A stretch of 64,000 bases of DNA from Dermatemys mawii (lineage: Eukaryota; Chordata; Testudines; Dermatemydidae): positions 7,635,982 through 7,699,981 of the forward strand of contig ML677386.1 of the NCBI GenBank assembly GCA_007922305.1. The letters run 5' to 3'. Positions 23,211-35,800 of this stretch are shown piece by piece. Both the position numbers and the translations under genes were made by a program. The notes below the pieces were generated by a model. The model had not been told where the DNA came from, searched no databases, and saw only the letters and a list, made by a program, of their open reading frames with translations. Within the stretch, counting starts at the first letter, position 1; every line of letters begins with the position of its first letter.

Positions 23211-25507
23211 TTTTACAGTGTATAACTGCACTATAAATTGTATTTAGGCACACCACAAACAAAAACATCACGTTTTAGGTCTTCCATTTCTCAACAAAAA
23301 CATTTCATTTAAAAAGGCATCCAAGGGCATTAAGCTTTTCCATTACTCACAAGTACGTTCTTTATCTTTAATTTCCCATTCATGTGTCAAGACTCAGGAT
23401 ACTGCCATGTTACTTATCTCACATTTAATACTTTTTGATAGTCCTGGTTTTTCTATTAAATTTCTCAAAGCCTTTTGATAAATACAATAATGCCCTACTC
23501 TGTGGGGATTCCAAGCTTCTATGTCTGTGGGTCACCAATAGTCCACAAAATGAAATATTTTGCAAACAATGCAGTGGCAGATAGGGGATATGACAAAGAA
23601 GGGAGAAGACTCTCTAACAGTGGTCCATAGAATGAAGTAGTTAAACACTAAGCTAATTGATTAACTTAATATACTAATGTTGATGTAAACTATTTTCTAT
23701 TTAAAACAAGACCATCTTTCTTCCCACCTGAAGAAAGTGTGAAACTGCTAATTGATGGAAGAGGAGAATGAGAACACAGTACACTCACCTGAGAGGATCT
23801 GGTTGTAGAATGAACTTCTGGAGATCAGAAGAATCCAGACTTCAACCAACCTTTAGAAAAATACTACAAAACCTTCTTTATTAAAGCTTTTCAGTCATAA
23901 TCCAGGATATTCACAGCAACCACCCCTCGCACCAAAAGAAACCCCACTTCAAGACCTTTTGTGAACTAAAAAGGGAGAAGATCCAGACTCTTGAAGAAGT
24001 CCATTAAGGCCTTTGAGACCATAAATCTACTTTATACAGAAAATGCTCAGTTACTATGAATAGCCAGTTGTGTAAAAATCTATGACAGAAGAGGACTAGA
24101 AGTAGGGTGCAGAATCTAGTTCTTTCATATCTAAATGTTCCCTGAAAAATCCAATCATCAAAATATTCACTGTAGAGACAAGATAGATTCTCCTGTTCCA
24201 GTTCCTCTACAAATACTGTAGGGGAAAGTGTGCCTTATTAAACAGCTTTCAAAGAGGGGACCACTTCACCTCTCATCTGGCATTTTGTAAGAGGTTATTA
24301 CAAATTTCATCCAAAGGTATTGAAATGCTACTCTCCTTTATCAAAAATAGAGCAGACTAGAGACACTGATGTAGAAAACTTAAGAGGTAAATATACATGT
24401 GTAGAAAAGCCTTCACTTGTTTCCTGTATTGTGGTTGCTTCCTCTTCTCAATTTAAAGCTGATCTTGAGCAGAAAACAAATAGAACGATATACACAAAAG
24501 GGCGTGGGGATCCTGAGAGGAGGAAAGAACCTTGTGGTTTAGAGGAAAAGGTTTGGCAAATGAAGCACAGAATATTCCATCTGCACAGACATGATTTTAC
24601 ACTATTTTACAGAAACTGAGACAATAATATTGTAAATCTAGAAAATGGAGGCCAGGTTCTATTAAATTTAAATTAAAAGGTTGATTCTTAATAGGTGAAC
24701 AATTCTTACTGCAAACTGTATACTGAACACACTGCCAAAATACCCTTCAATGTATTCTTTTGTTCAGTCAGGATGTCACATGCTGTATTGAAACTGAGTG
24801 GGAAGCTGACCGTTATAGATTGAGAAAAGCAAAATTCAAACTGCATTTTATTAACAAGATAGGAAGAGGACTCAGTTATATTTGAGAAAAATGACAAGCC
24901 CAGCAGTCATGCACAGCCCACCTTACACACAAAATCCAGCGCTCGTCCAGTCCAAGGCATTACAAGTCCTCAATCCAGGGCAGTAAAGGTACTGACTTAA
25001 GTTTCAATCTGCTTGTGAGGACAAGCACATGGTGGGTTCCACACAGTACTATCACTTTCGACAATATTTAGCATCTTTGCAAAACAAACCAACGCTGCTA
25101 CTACTATACAAAGCCCCATTCTCTATCGCCTTTTACATGTAAAACAACTGGACCTAGCGAGGGCTTCAAGAAATGCCCAAAGCCTGAGAAACCTTGAGAA
25201 AATGAAAGCTTTTCATAGTATATTTTTAATACAATACCATCGACAAGTAATAGCCTCTGACAAAAACTAGATCTCTACCCTGACAAGGCATGAAGCACGC
25301 TGTAGACATTCTATCATCTCCAACTCCTTCACTGCAAGTCTTCAGCCTTCCTTGATGTCTGAAAAGAAGTGGGCTGTGCAGTGCTCCTGGAAGGTTAATA
25401 AATGCAGGCTCTGAACCAAGGAGAATCCCAGTGTCAAAACCCTAATGGGAAACCATCTTCCACTCATTTATATTGAGAGAACTCTAACTTGAGTGCCACT
25501 GTTGATC

Positions 25508-25735
25508 TCAATTATGGCAGTAAAGTCTGAGTAGATGCAGTCCCTCATATAACCAGGAACCCTGAACGCCACTCAAACCATGCTCAGCAATTCTCCTAAT
25601 TCCTTCACCCAACTCATCAATATTAAGCCTGATTTCACTGAAATACAGGAATATTTGTTCCACTGAAGAAGCCAGGTCTGATGTGCTAGGATTACAGAGC
25701 AGAACACCATCTGCATACTGAATATACTGAAGCAA
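25508..25735 (-). pseudogene. Weak reverse-transcriptase-like frame
   Basis: The - strand frame begins LQYIQYADGVLLCNPSTSD, resembling the Y-x-D-D block of a retroelement reverse transcriptase with the second Asp replaced by Gly. Nothing else in the frame or around it clearly supports a retroelement. It may be chance or a very old relic. Confidence 0.2.
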
Positions 25736-26384
25736 ATGCTGCTTCTTAGAATTAAAGATCTACTACTCTCAATAAGAGAGTACCATTTGTTCTGGTGTCC
25801 TGATTAAATTCCAGACAGGGTAAGTTATTTTCAGCCTACCTATAGTCTATCTTCACCTCCCATTTTAAAATTTTGCAATGCAGTGTTGGCTAAGCACTAT
25901 TAACACTGAGTTTCATCCCAGATGTGGTTACATTTCGCTGGTGGATAAAATGATCCATAGCATGTGAAGTGCTTCAGAATCCTTCCAGGTGAGAAGTGTC
26001 ATAAAATAAGCTCCGAGAAAAAGTCCACTAAAGGGACAATAAAAGCTTTCAGTTCTTCCACAAGACTCAGCAAGATCCAACTCGGAGGGGAAAATACACA
26101 GATGTGATAATTTTGCAACAACAAGAAATAAAGTGGTCTCATTCCAGTGAGCAGTTTCTTTATTCCAGGAGAGATTTCCCCATGTATATGTATTCATTAG
26201 TTCTAGAGGTCTGAAAGTAGCCATGAGTGACACACTTATATACGAGATGTCACCACACAGGACCACCATTTTAAAATTAAGTTTGAAGATGACTCAGTTT
26301 AAACATTTTGATGAAAACCCCCTAAACCCATGGAATTCATTGCACCATTCCTTCCCTCCCTCAATGATACAGTTAGGAAGACGA

Positions 26385-26401
26385 TTTATTATATATTTAT
26401 T
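26385..26401 (-). terminator. COG2: COG2 polyadenylation signals
   Basis: Two AATAAA hexamers on the - strand, at 26401-26396 and 26390-26385, 319 and 330 bases past the COG2 stop. They are the first canonical signals downstream. Confidence 0.6.
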
Positions 26402-26719
26402 TTAATCATTAAGTCAGTTCTGCCACATTAAGATTTACAATAAAAATAAAAACCATTTGCTTTGCTTTTAATCTAGAGTAGAAAGTTTAGAATGCTTTAA
26501 ACTGCCTTCCATACAATGGAAAACTACACTGAATGCTCTCTTGTAATTTGTTGTTGAAACAAGTCTTTGGGTATCTTGAAAGAAGATGCATTGACTTGTT
26601 GCTGGAGACGCATTAGGAAGCACTTCATTGCTACATAGTGTTTGGTAAAAGAAGAGGGAAATAATTCCCTCCCGTTTTTGGAGACCTGGTTCATCCTCAT
26701 CACATGTTGTCAAATATAT

Positions 26720-26821
26720 TTAAGGTTGTTCCACTGTAGTCTGATCCTTGGCAGCTAGAACAAGCTCCAGAAGAGCTGAAAAGCTTTTTATGTTGCTTGT
26801 CTGTAATCCCATCTTTTGCAT
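26720..26821 (-). CDS. COG2: COG2 last exon with stop
   Basis: Acceptor TTTTTTTAG before 26821. Encodes [20 protein letters not shown], then [13 protein letters not shown] and TAA at 26722-26720, matching the human C-terminus closely. Confidence 0.95.
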   Translation of the reverse strand: MQKMGLQTSNIKSFSALLELVLAAKDQTTVEQP

Positions 26822-29800
26822 CTAAAAAAAGCCACAGAAGACAAGGTTAAATTGTTGTCTAACATTTTCTGTAAGATAAGGTAGACATCTTATTGGTTTG
26901 CATTATTTTACTGTAAAAATCTAGAAAAGAAGCATATCATGTTTTGTTGCGTGCTGACAAAACCAAGTCCATTATTATATGTGTTCATCTCTGTAAAGAG
27001 AGGACTATCCAGCTTTTGTTAAGACTTTTCATTTAATACATGTTTTTCAGGCAAATAATTAGCAGTTTTCCAGGCTGCCTGTTGCTAATAATCACTATAA
27101 AGTTTATCTAGTGAACTTGCCACTTATGAGAATTAGCTCTCAGGACATATTTTGACAAGTGTGCCTTGTGTAATGAGAAACAATTACTTAAATAAACTGC
27201 TGAAATAATTCTACGGTGCTTATTTTGTTCTACTGTAATAATGGATCATTCTCAAATTGATCTTCTTAGCAATGATAGAGGATCTGATCTAAAACATGCT
27301 CTGCGTGCATGAACTGAACACTTGAATTCAGCTTGTGCTGAGAGGCAGATGGAAACTGTTGATACTGCAGTAACTAGGGCTGTCGACTAATCGCTATTAA
27401 TCACTGTTAAACAGAATACCAATTAAAATGTATTACATATTTTGGAGGGTTTTCTATGTTTTCAAATATTTTAATTTCTATTGCAACACAAAATACAAAG
27501 TGTACAGTGCTCACTTTATTTTTATTACAAATTTTTGCACTGTAAAAATGATAAAGAAATAGAATTTTTCAATTCACTTCATACAAGTACTGTTGTGCAA
27601 TCTCTTTATCGTACAAGTGTAACTTAGATTTTTTTTTTTGGTTTGTTTGTTACATAACTGCACTCAAAACCAACACAATGTAAAACTTTAGAGCAGTGGT
27701 GGGCAACCTGTGGCCTGTCAAGGTAATCCTCTGGCGGGCCATGAGACAGCTTTTTTACACTGACTGTCCGCAGACACGGCCGCCTGCAGCTCCCAGTGGC
27801 TGTGGTTTGCCGTTCCTGGCCAACGGGAGCTGCAGAAAGCTTTTATTTTATATTTGGCATTATGATATTTCAAAAGTGAATCAAATTTAAGCATTGTAAT
27901 AGTTATTGCTTTGCTGGCATTTTCATAGCCCTTCAAAAAAGATTAACTTCTCCTCATGTAGTAACTCAAGTAAGATTGGCAACACATGAGGAAACCAAGG
28001 CAGAGGTTTGTAAATGTACTCAGGGCCACAAGAGATCCTGGGTCAGAGAAAAATTAGAATTAAGGAAATCCTTGCTCAGGCTCTAGACTCTGACCATACC
28101 AGAGGCTTATTTCTCTTTGTATGCTTCTTTCTCACAACAGAAAGTTCTGAAGATCATTAAATTGAATGTGAACAAAGCAGCACAAGACTTCTTTCCAACC
28201 CATATAATGAAATGAATAAAGGGGAAAAGTGTAATATATTATTTTAGTTTTTATGTGGTAATTGAGAATTGCTTTACACTTAGGAGATAAGCTTTAATGG
28301 AAGTCAGACTAATACAGGCATTTGCATGCAACCTGTTCTAGCAGACCTGAACAAAACTGTAAACAACTAAGACAGGTCTGCAAGAAATAGCTAGTGATAA
28401 TCTTTTACTAAGTAGACTTTTCTCTTCCAACTTACCTGGTCTCCAAAGTACTCAACATCCAGGGCCAACTGTAGTCTGATTTTGTTATCATCACTCATGC
28501 CCCCGTTTGAACTAACATGGTTTGGAATTACAGTTTTTCTGGCCTGTTTGAGTCTTTTCAGGCTCTCTTCCATTTTCTTTACAGAACTCAAAACATCTGA
28601 TACAGTTTCATAATACCTGAGTAAAGAGAGGTTAATGGAGAGTTAAGTTCCTATGTAAGTAGGGATTTCAGACAATACGCCTTTTGATCCAAGAAAAAAG
28701 CAAAACAATATGGTATTCTTCTGAAGTATGAGATACTCTCTCATCAGAATATTTATAGGGGCAAGTTTGGAGAAAAGAGCTCAGTGTTAAAGACAAGACA
28801 TGTCTTTTTACTATCCAGCAGTCTCTCTACCCAATCACAGAATAAGTGTAATTTCTAGATTTCAAACATTTTGAAGTGTTCAAAACTTAAATGCCTTTTC
28901 ATTTTCAACTAGTAGTAATTACTGAACCAATAAAAATATTTAACTCTTATACAGAGCACCTGATTCACAGATATCAAAAGCTTTTTAAAAAAATGGGTAA
29001 CCTATTACATGCATTTGAAAGATGGGAAAAGTGCAGCAGAGGTTAAGTACTTCACCCAAGGTTACACAGTTTGTCCGTAGCAGAGCTGTGAACAGAACTT
29101 GGGTATCTTGACTCCCAGTCCTGCATTTGGTATACACAAAACCACACTACCTCCCTACAAACATACCTTGCTAACAATGGAATATATTCCTGCTTTGTTT
29201 TTGCAAATAATAAAAAACTGACTGGTGAGTTAAGGTAACAGTTTTGGCAAATACTGTGATTGTTCTGTAGGGTTCTACTATCTTTTCACGTACTTTTGTG
29301 TGCTTTCAGATAGGACACTTTCCAACCATTGATGAATCCTGGATTGCGTCAACATATCCTTGTACTCATTCTGCAGTCGGTAGAAAGGTTTAAGAGCACT
29401 GTCGACGTAAGGTGATGCTTTAGTTGGCACCTCCTGGTAAATCATGTAGGAAGCAAGGTGAAGAACAGAGCAGTTAATATCTCGTTATTCGAGAATTCCC
29501 ATGTAAAATATACTACACATGTGAAATGCGAAGCATAGTCAATGGCAAAAATGGTGTTACATATGCCCAAGCAGAATTCATCTCCTTGCAGAATGCTGAG
29601 CTGAGCCAAACAAACTTCTGAAAATCAGCTCTAGGAGAACAGAGGGAAAGTGGCATAGGCAACCTTTCCCTTCCCTCCCATTTTTGTCTTTTAACAACAT
29701 TAGACAGATTCCTGTGGGTGAGAGTGAATAGCTGGTAAAGGGAGGTGAAGTGTGTGTACATTTCAGCAATGAATGCTATTAAAGGACAAATGTGTGTATG

Positions 29801-32800
29801 TTAATAGGGAGTATGGGGGCATTGCTGTAAGAGGGCAGAGTTGAGCCTGCAAGGGCAATCAGAAGTCTAAATTTCCTGGTTTTTAGAAGTTTGAGTTTTG
29901 CTCAACTCAGTGTTCTGCAAGCGGACAACATATCACCAAGCAAGCCTCACTCTACCTTAACAGAGTTTTTGCCATTGAATATCTTAGTTTTGGGAACAGG
30001 AAAAGATGTAACTTGCAAGAGTCCGTAGTCAGACAGTTGTATGTATATCCCGCAATTTGCATATTGAGGCAAATCAGCCTGTAGTCAGCAATCCCCACGT
30101 GATGGTGTACTCCATGCAACTTCTGCAACCTTGTGATTCAGGAGTTGCCCAGAAGCTGCCGCACATTTGCAACCTTACCAGAACACTTATTTTCCCTCAA
30201 TAGCCAAGGTATCTGTTCCACTACATGTCTTTGGAAACACCACATTAATCTGCCCCAAGATCAGGAAGTAGCCATTTAATAAATTCCCTCATGTTGCATC
30301 ATACTAACGTGTACATGGATCAACCTTAGATCCAGACCACAGACCTCAGCCACTTGAGCTAACAGAGTGACAGGTAGCAGTATTAGATAGTCATCCTCTA
30401 TCTGGAACAGACTAGAGGGAGATGAGAGACGATGCCAGGGGATTTCACAGATATTTGCTGACAGCACAGTAATTTGTGAGACTCAAGAATTCTGGGTCCA
30501 TTCCAGGCTCTGAGGGGAGTATACTCTAATAGGCACAAAATATTGTGAGTTTCCTCAGGCTTGACCCCTTCTGCCCCATGCCCCCAACCTGTCCCAGTCC
30601 TGTCCCTTTCCTACCCCTGGCTCCTCATCCCAATCCTACTCTCCTTGGCCAGCCAGTCCTAGTCTTACATACATACATATATGGTCCCCATGACCGTAGC
30701 ACCTGAGTGCCTCAGACTTTTTTAGTGTATTTATCCTTACATCACCCCTGGCAAACACCCATTTTTCAGAGAGGCAACTGAGACAGACTAAAGCGACAGA
30801 GTCCTGTGGCACCTTATAGACTAACAGATGCATTAGAGCATAAGCTTTTGTGGGTGAATACCCACTTCATCGGATGCACCCACGAAAGCTTATGCTCTAA
30901 TACATCTGTTAATCTATAAAGTGCCACAGGACTCTGTCGCTTTTGCAGATCCAGACTAACACTGTCACCCCTCTGATACTGAGACAGAGTAAATGTTTTG
31001 CCCAAGGTCACAGGAAATGAAACCAAGTCTCCCGAGTCTCCTGCTAAGAAGGTGGATAAAAATCATTGATAAAAAAAATCAGATTTTTAAAAAGAAAACC
31101 TTATAATTTAAACATCAAAATAAAAAAGTCAGATTTCATTTTAAACAGATTTAATACAAAATCTGTTAAGACCTAAAATTATCACCACCTCTTAAAACAC
31201 TGAAATAAAAAATACGTATGCTGAATCCATGTGCCTCTAACAACAGCTCGAAGTTAAAGGCTGCTTTTCTATATAAAGACAATCAGGGGGAAATATCTAA
31301 CTTTTGAGGTCAAGCATTAGAAATAGGACACAAGAGGCCATGCACTGTTTTAAAGGCTTGATCCTGTTGGGGACCAAAGGGCTGTGCTTCTGGATGCAAG
31401 AGACGGGCCAAGACAATCACCGGCATTGAGACCTCGCCTCTGACTCCAGGAGACATCAACAAGTATCATTATGATTATTCACTGAGCCCACCTGAGATCT
31501 GATAGTCCTGTTTTATAGCAGCTCCTTACCTGAGCTCTGAGTGGCTCAGTTCTCAATTTAAAGAAAGTCACATCACTGAACTGGGGGAAGTCACTAGCTA
31601 AGCACCTGGAACCTGGAAATGCTAAACCACTTATTCACAAAAGCAGCTGCTTCTGAAGGCGCACACAGAATATTTTCTTCATTTGTGCTAATTCATTCAA
31701 AGTTGAAAAATCAATTGGGAGTTGAAAAAGCTTGTCTCTCCCTTTCAGTCTATGAATAAAACTGAGGAGGGAAGGGATAGGATCTACTAATTTTAAAAGT
31801 CTGAAAGGCAATTAAGTAACTTAGGAGATTGTCTCATTTTCAAGAGTGAGTAGGAACTTATGTTCCATTCATTTTCACTTAGGCATATTCAAAAAATTTC
31901 CCAGGCTTACCTTAAATAATTAATATAATTCACTGATTATAGTTAACCCCTCTATTTAATAATTTACTTGTATATGAAATGTTTTGTTAAAAAGTTCATG
32001 TACCCAAAACATTTTACATAAACATTTTAATAAAAATACATTGTATCTGCTGTTTTATGTTTAATTCCAGTTACCATCCTAATGCAGCTTGACAGAAATC
32101 ATGAGCAAAAACTGAATTATCTAGAAAATAAGCAATATGCTTCACCATTTTCTAACATACTAAAAATGTACAATTAAAAAAATCTGAAAATAAGTTATAT
32201 AAATGCTTAAATAAATGTACATAGTTATAGAGTACCATTATAGGTAGCAAAAAAATGTATCAAATATAGTGAAGGCTCTATTCAGCAGTAAATCAACAGA
32301 GGATGTTGTGAAGGCCAAGACCCTAGCAAGGTTCCAAAAAGAACTAAATACATTCATGGAGGATAGGTCCATCAATGGCTATTGGCCAGGATGGGCAGGG
32401 ATGGTGTCCCTAGCCTCTGTTTGACAGAAGTTAGGAATGACAGGGGGATGGATCACTTGATGATTACCTGTTCTGTTCATTCCCTCTGAAGCACCTGGCA
32501 TTGGCCACTGTCGGAAGACAGGATACTGGGCTAGATCGACCTTTGGTCTAAACCAGTATGGTCATGCTTATGTTTTAATGGTTATATGAACCAATGAGAA
32601 TGCACCTTTCTTTAGAAAATAATTGAAGTACAAATGGAAATGTTGATTAAAATCTATTTTTTAAATAGAGGCTCACTCCACCCAAAAGAAAATAAATTCA
32701 TGAAATAAACAGGCTTGACAGCATCAGATACTAAAGCTCTCTCTTCCTCCACAAAACAGGTACAATCATACCTACCCATTGTGCTTACTAGTTGGACTTA

Positions 32801-35800
32801 GAATGAGACAGGTGAGGGGACTGTAGAGAACAGGACCAAATCTAAGGTTGAGAGGGCAGATCAGTTTCCATATTGTTTCCAATCTGCCTTGACAATGTGG
32901 CAACAATTCCAGTGATGTTTTGCCTCAAGGACACATGCCACTTGAAATCAACTATTCTCTAAGACACCTAAGGGTGACAGCAGGTTTTAGCAACTGTTGT
33001 CACACTTCAAGAGCCAAGTGTGATATTTTGAAGACTTAAAGTTCTCTTGAGTGTGGCAAGAATGGAATGGTGGCAGGAATTAAACAGTCACAAAGTAGGG
33101 GTGTTTGCAAGCAGTTATAGTAGGTGTAGTAGAAACCTTGAATACATCACAGCCTAAGCCTTTCATGGGAGCACTTTTTTCACATGAGATCAGCACTGAC
33201 CTTATTGGTTCTTCTATAGTATCTTGGTACTTCTAGTGCACTTTTCAGATAACTGAAGCAGGACTCACTCAAATCCTGAATAATCTTATTATTCAAGGTA
33301 GGCATGGAGGCTGATAAAGAAGCCTGAGAATCTTCCAAGGCTCCTGTTGAATTACAAATGTTGAAGTTGAAACTAAGTTGTACTGCTGAGCCCCAAATAT
33401 AAGCAAACTTGTGCAACCCTTCCCATCCCCACTCCATACATATCCTAGAACAAGATGTACTGTAACAAAGACTTTCCTGATATTATTTCTGCAATTGAAT
33501 CCTATATTTAACATTACACAGCTTAGGAGATATCTACCTGAAGTCCATTTCACAACCAGGAAAAAAAAAAGAGGTGGATGGGGGAGATGTTCACTGGATT
33601 AATTGCTTTCTAGTGTTGGTAATAGTAGAGATGAGGCAGAGTCACAAAGTTCAGATTCAGATACACACTCTCCCAAAGTTTAGTAGAATTTTTTCCAGCT
33701 CTGAAGCTCCCATTCAGGACTATTTCTAATTAACGATTCTAGTCCAAATTAGACTTTAAAGAACTGTCAAATGGTATAGTTTTTTTTAAAAAAACCTCTT
33801 ACTTGTAATTATTACAAGAATATACATGATGTTTTCCCTTGTTTCCCCAAATGTCTAAAATCAAACTCCCAGCTTTACCTGTGATACAGGATATATTCTT
33901 GAAGCCAATCATTTCAAGTTTTGGTCTGATAATTTCCAAGAGTTCAGGAAGCTGAACAAAAACAGATACACATACAACCATTGTTATGAACATATATGGG
34001 TTTATTCTCTCAAGGTCTGAAAATCTCCCATACGTTAAAAGGAGAGACTGTGTTATGTTTAAATACTGGGTATATTTTTACTGACTATTAAATGGGAATC
34101 AACAAGACCAGAATACATGACATACCCAAGAAAATGGCATTAAGCATTTGGTGCCCTTTCCCAACCATGGCCCTTTAAGGCAAAACATTTAGAATTAATG
34201 AAACGCAGTATTACTCAGATAACAACGTGGCTCCTTCAAAGGATTTAGGAAGTTCAGTTTAATCAAAAGCACAGGAGATCTCCAAGCAGCTCTATACAAA
34301 CCAATCACCTGTGAGATTTCTAATTATGCTTTAAACTCATTGTTACCAGTAAAATCTTGCTGAGGCTCAAAGGTTAAAACAGTAAATATTTGTTTAAACC
34401 AGAAATAGTTCAAAACACGAAGCCTGATTTTGCACTGTGGCCCCGGACACCAAGTCCTTGCTGTTCATTCACACAAGGAGAGGTACAAGACTGGGACAGT
34501 GCAAACTGGTGCCAAAAGTGGATGGAAAAATCAGGTTTCAGCAGCCACTGCAACAGTTGCTGAAAAATTCATTTTATTGAAAAACTAGATTCCTTAATTA
34601 CCTGGACTGGTATCTCTGTAACCAACCGTATCTGAATAAAAACAACACAGCCTCCCTAAAGCTTTGTTGCTTGTGATATCTCCCATACTTCAACTATGCT
34701 AGTTTTGGCACTGGTAAATATTTAAGATGTTGTGAGCAATATGCCAAACAGTATTGACATGTGGTCAATGAAAATGTTCTTGTATATATATAGTAGCATG
34801 TACTAACCTGCTCCTTAAGTCTGTCCAGATCTGCAGCAATATACACCAACTGAGTATTGGATATAGAAGGTAAACGCTGTGTTTCTGGAGAAGTGCCATT
34901 TCCCTGGTCCTCACTGGGATTTGGGTTTACAGAGGATTCCTTGCTACTGGTTGCCACAGATTTTTTGTTGTCCTTTGTACTTTCATTGGAGATGGGCCTG
35001 AGCAAAAGCTGCCGTAGCCAAGTGAGAAATTAACATCAGTCTTTGAAAAGATAGTTACAGCTGAGTTCACAATTGCAGTGTATTAAGTCTTCTGCAAATT
35101 TTTCCCAACACAGCACAACATTTGCAGAAGTTATAAGCATCTAAATTTCTTTTCTGCCCTGTTGTACATGGCTTACATAGGTTATTTATTTTTTAATATT
35201 AACAAAAGGCCTCAGAATATCCAGCATTGTACAGCATCATCTCAGAACCCTGGTATGTAAAAAATCAATGTATCTTTAAAGAGATCTATGTAAAAGAATC
35301 TGTTCTTTGGGCCAAAGTCCATAAAAGGAGGTGATGGAAGTCAAACCATTGTGTATGGTTTACATTGCAGAGATTGGGAGAAAGCTGGAAACTGAGAACT
35401 TGACTATGCTTTTTCATTTCACAAAAGGATGTTGAAATTTTCACATTCCTAAAAATGTTACTCCTGTGAACTTTAGGAGTTGCACTGGCTGATTTCCCCA
35501 GCAGTATAGCGATACTGTCAACAACACTGCCATTTTTCAGTTGCAACACAGAAGAATTGAAGCATGAGTATTAGTCCCATTCTAATGACTTGAGAGGAGA
35601 CAACTCTGTGCATGGGCTGTCTCTCTATAGCACTTTTTCATATCAGTAATGTTTCAAGATAGTCCCTGACACAGACACTAACATTTTGTTGCAATAACTT
35701 TTTTAGTTTTAAGGTTCTATTTAAACTACACTTGATACACATTTCTTAGTCTAAAAGGTACTAATATATTAGAAGTTACAGATTTCAACTGAACACTTTT

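Larger units (their letters stand above)
20600..26380. other. AGT-COG2 intergenic region
   Basis: About 5.8 kb between the convergent 3' ends. Recognisable contents are a foldback motif at 21001-21066 and a CR1 with a nested mariner-like MITE at 22.3-23.2 kb. A weak reverse-transcriptase-like frame lies on - near 25.6 kb. The rest, notably 23220-25500, is AT-rich with no gene or repeat family I can name. Confidence 0.6.
29434..33200 (-). other. COG2: COG2 intron, 3.8 kb
   Basis: Holds a SINE split by a Penelope-type foldback (30.7-31.0 kb) and a CR1 3' end (32.3-32.6 kb). The remaining sequence, including AT-rich 31050-32280, shows nothing recognisable. Confidence 0.7.

Noticed and set aside
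25928..26269. 113-codon - strand frame just beyond the COG2 3' end
   Set aside because: No similarity to COG2 or retroelement domains; lies past the polyadenylation signals.
35009..35549. - strand frames next to the COG2 201-nt exon
   Set aside because: No splice-supported continuation and no similarity to COG2; the exon ends at the CGGCAG acceptor.
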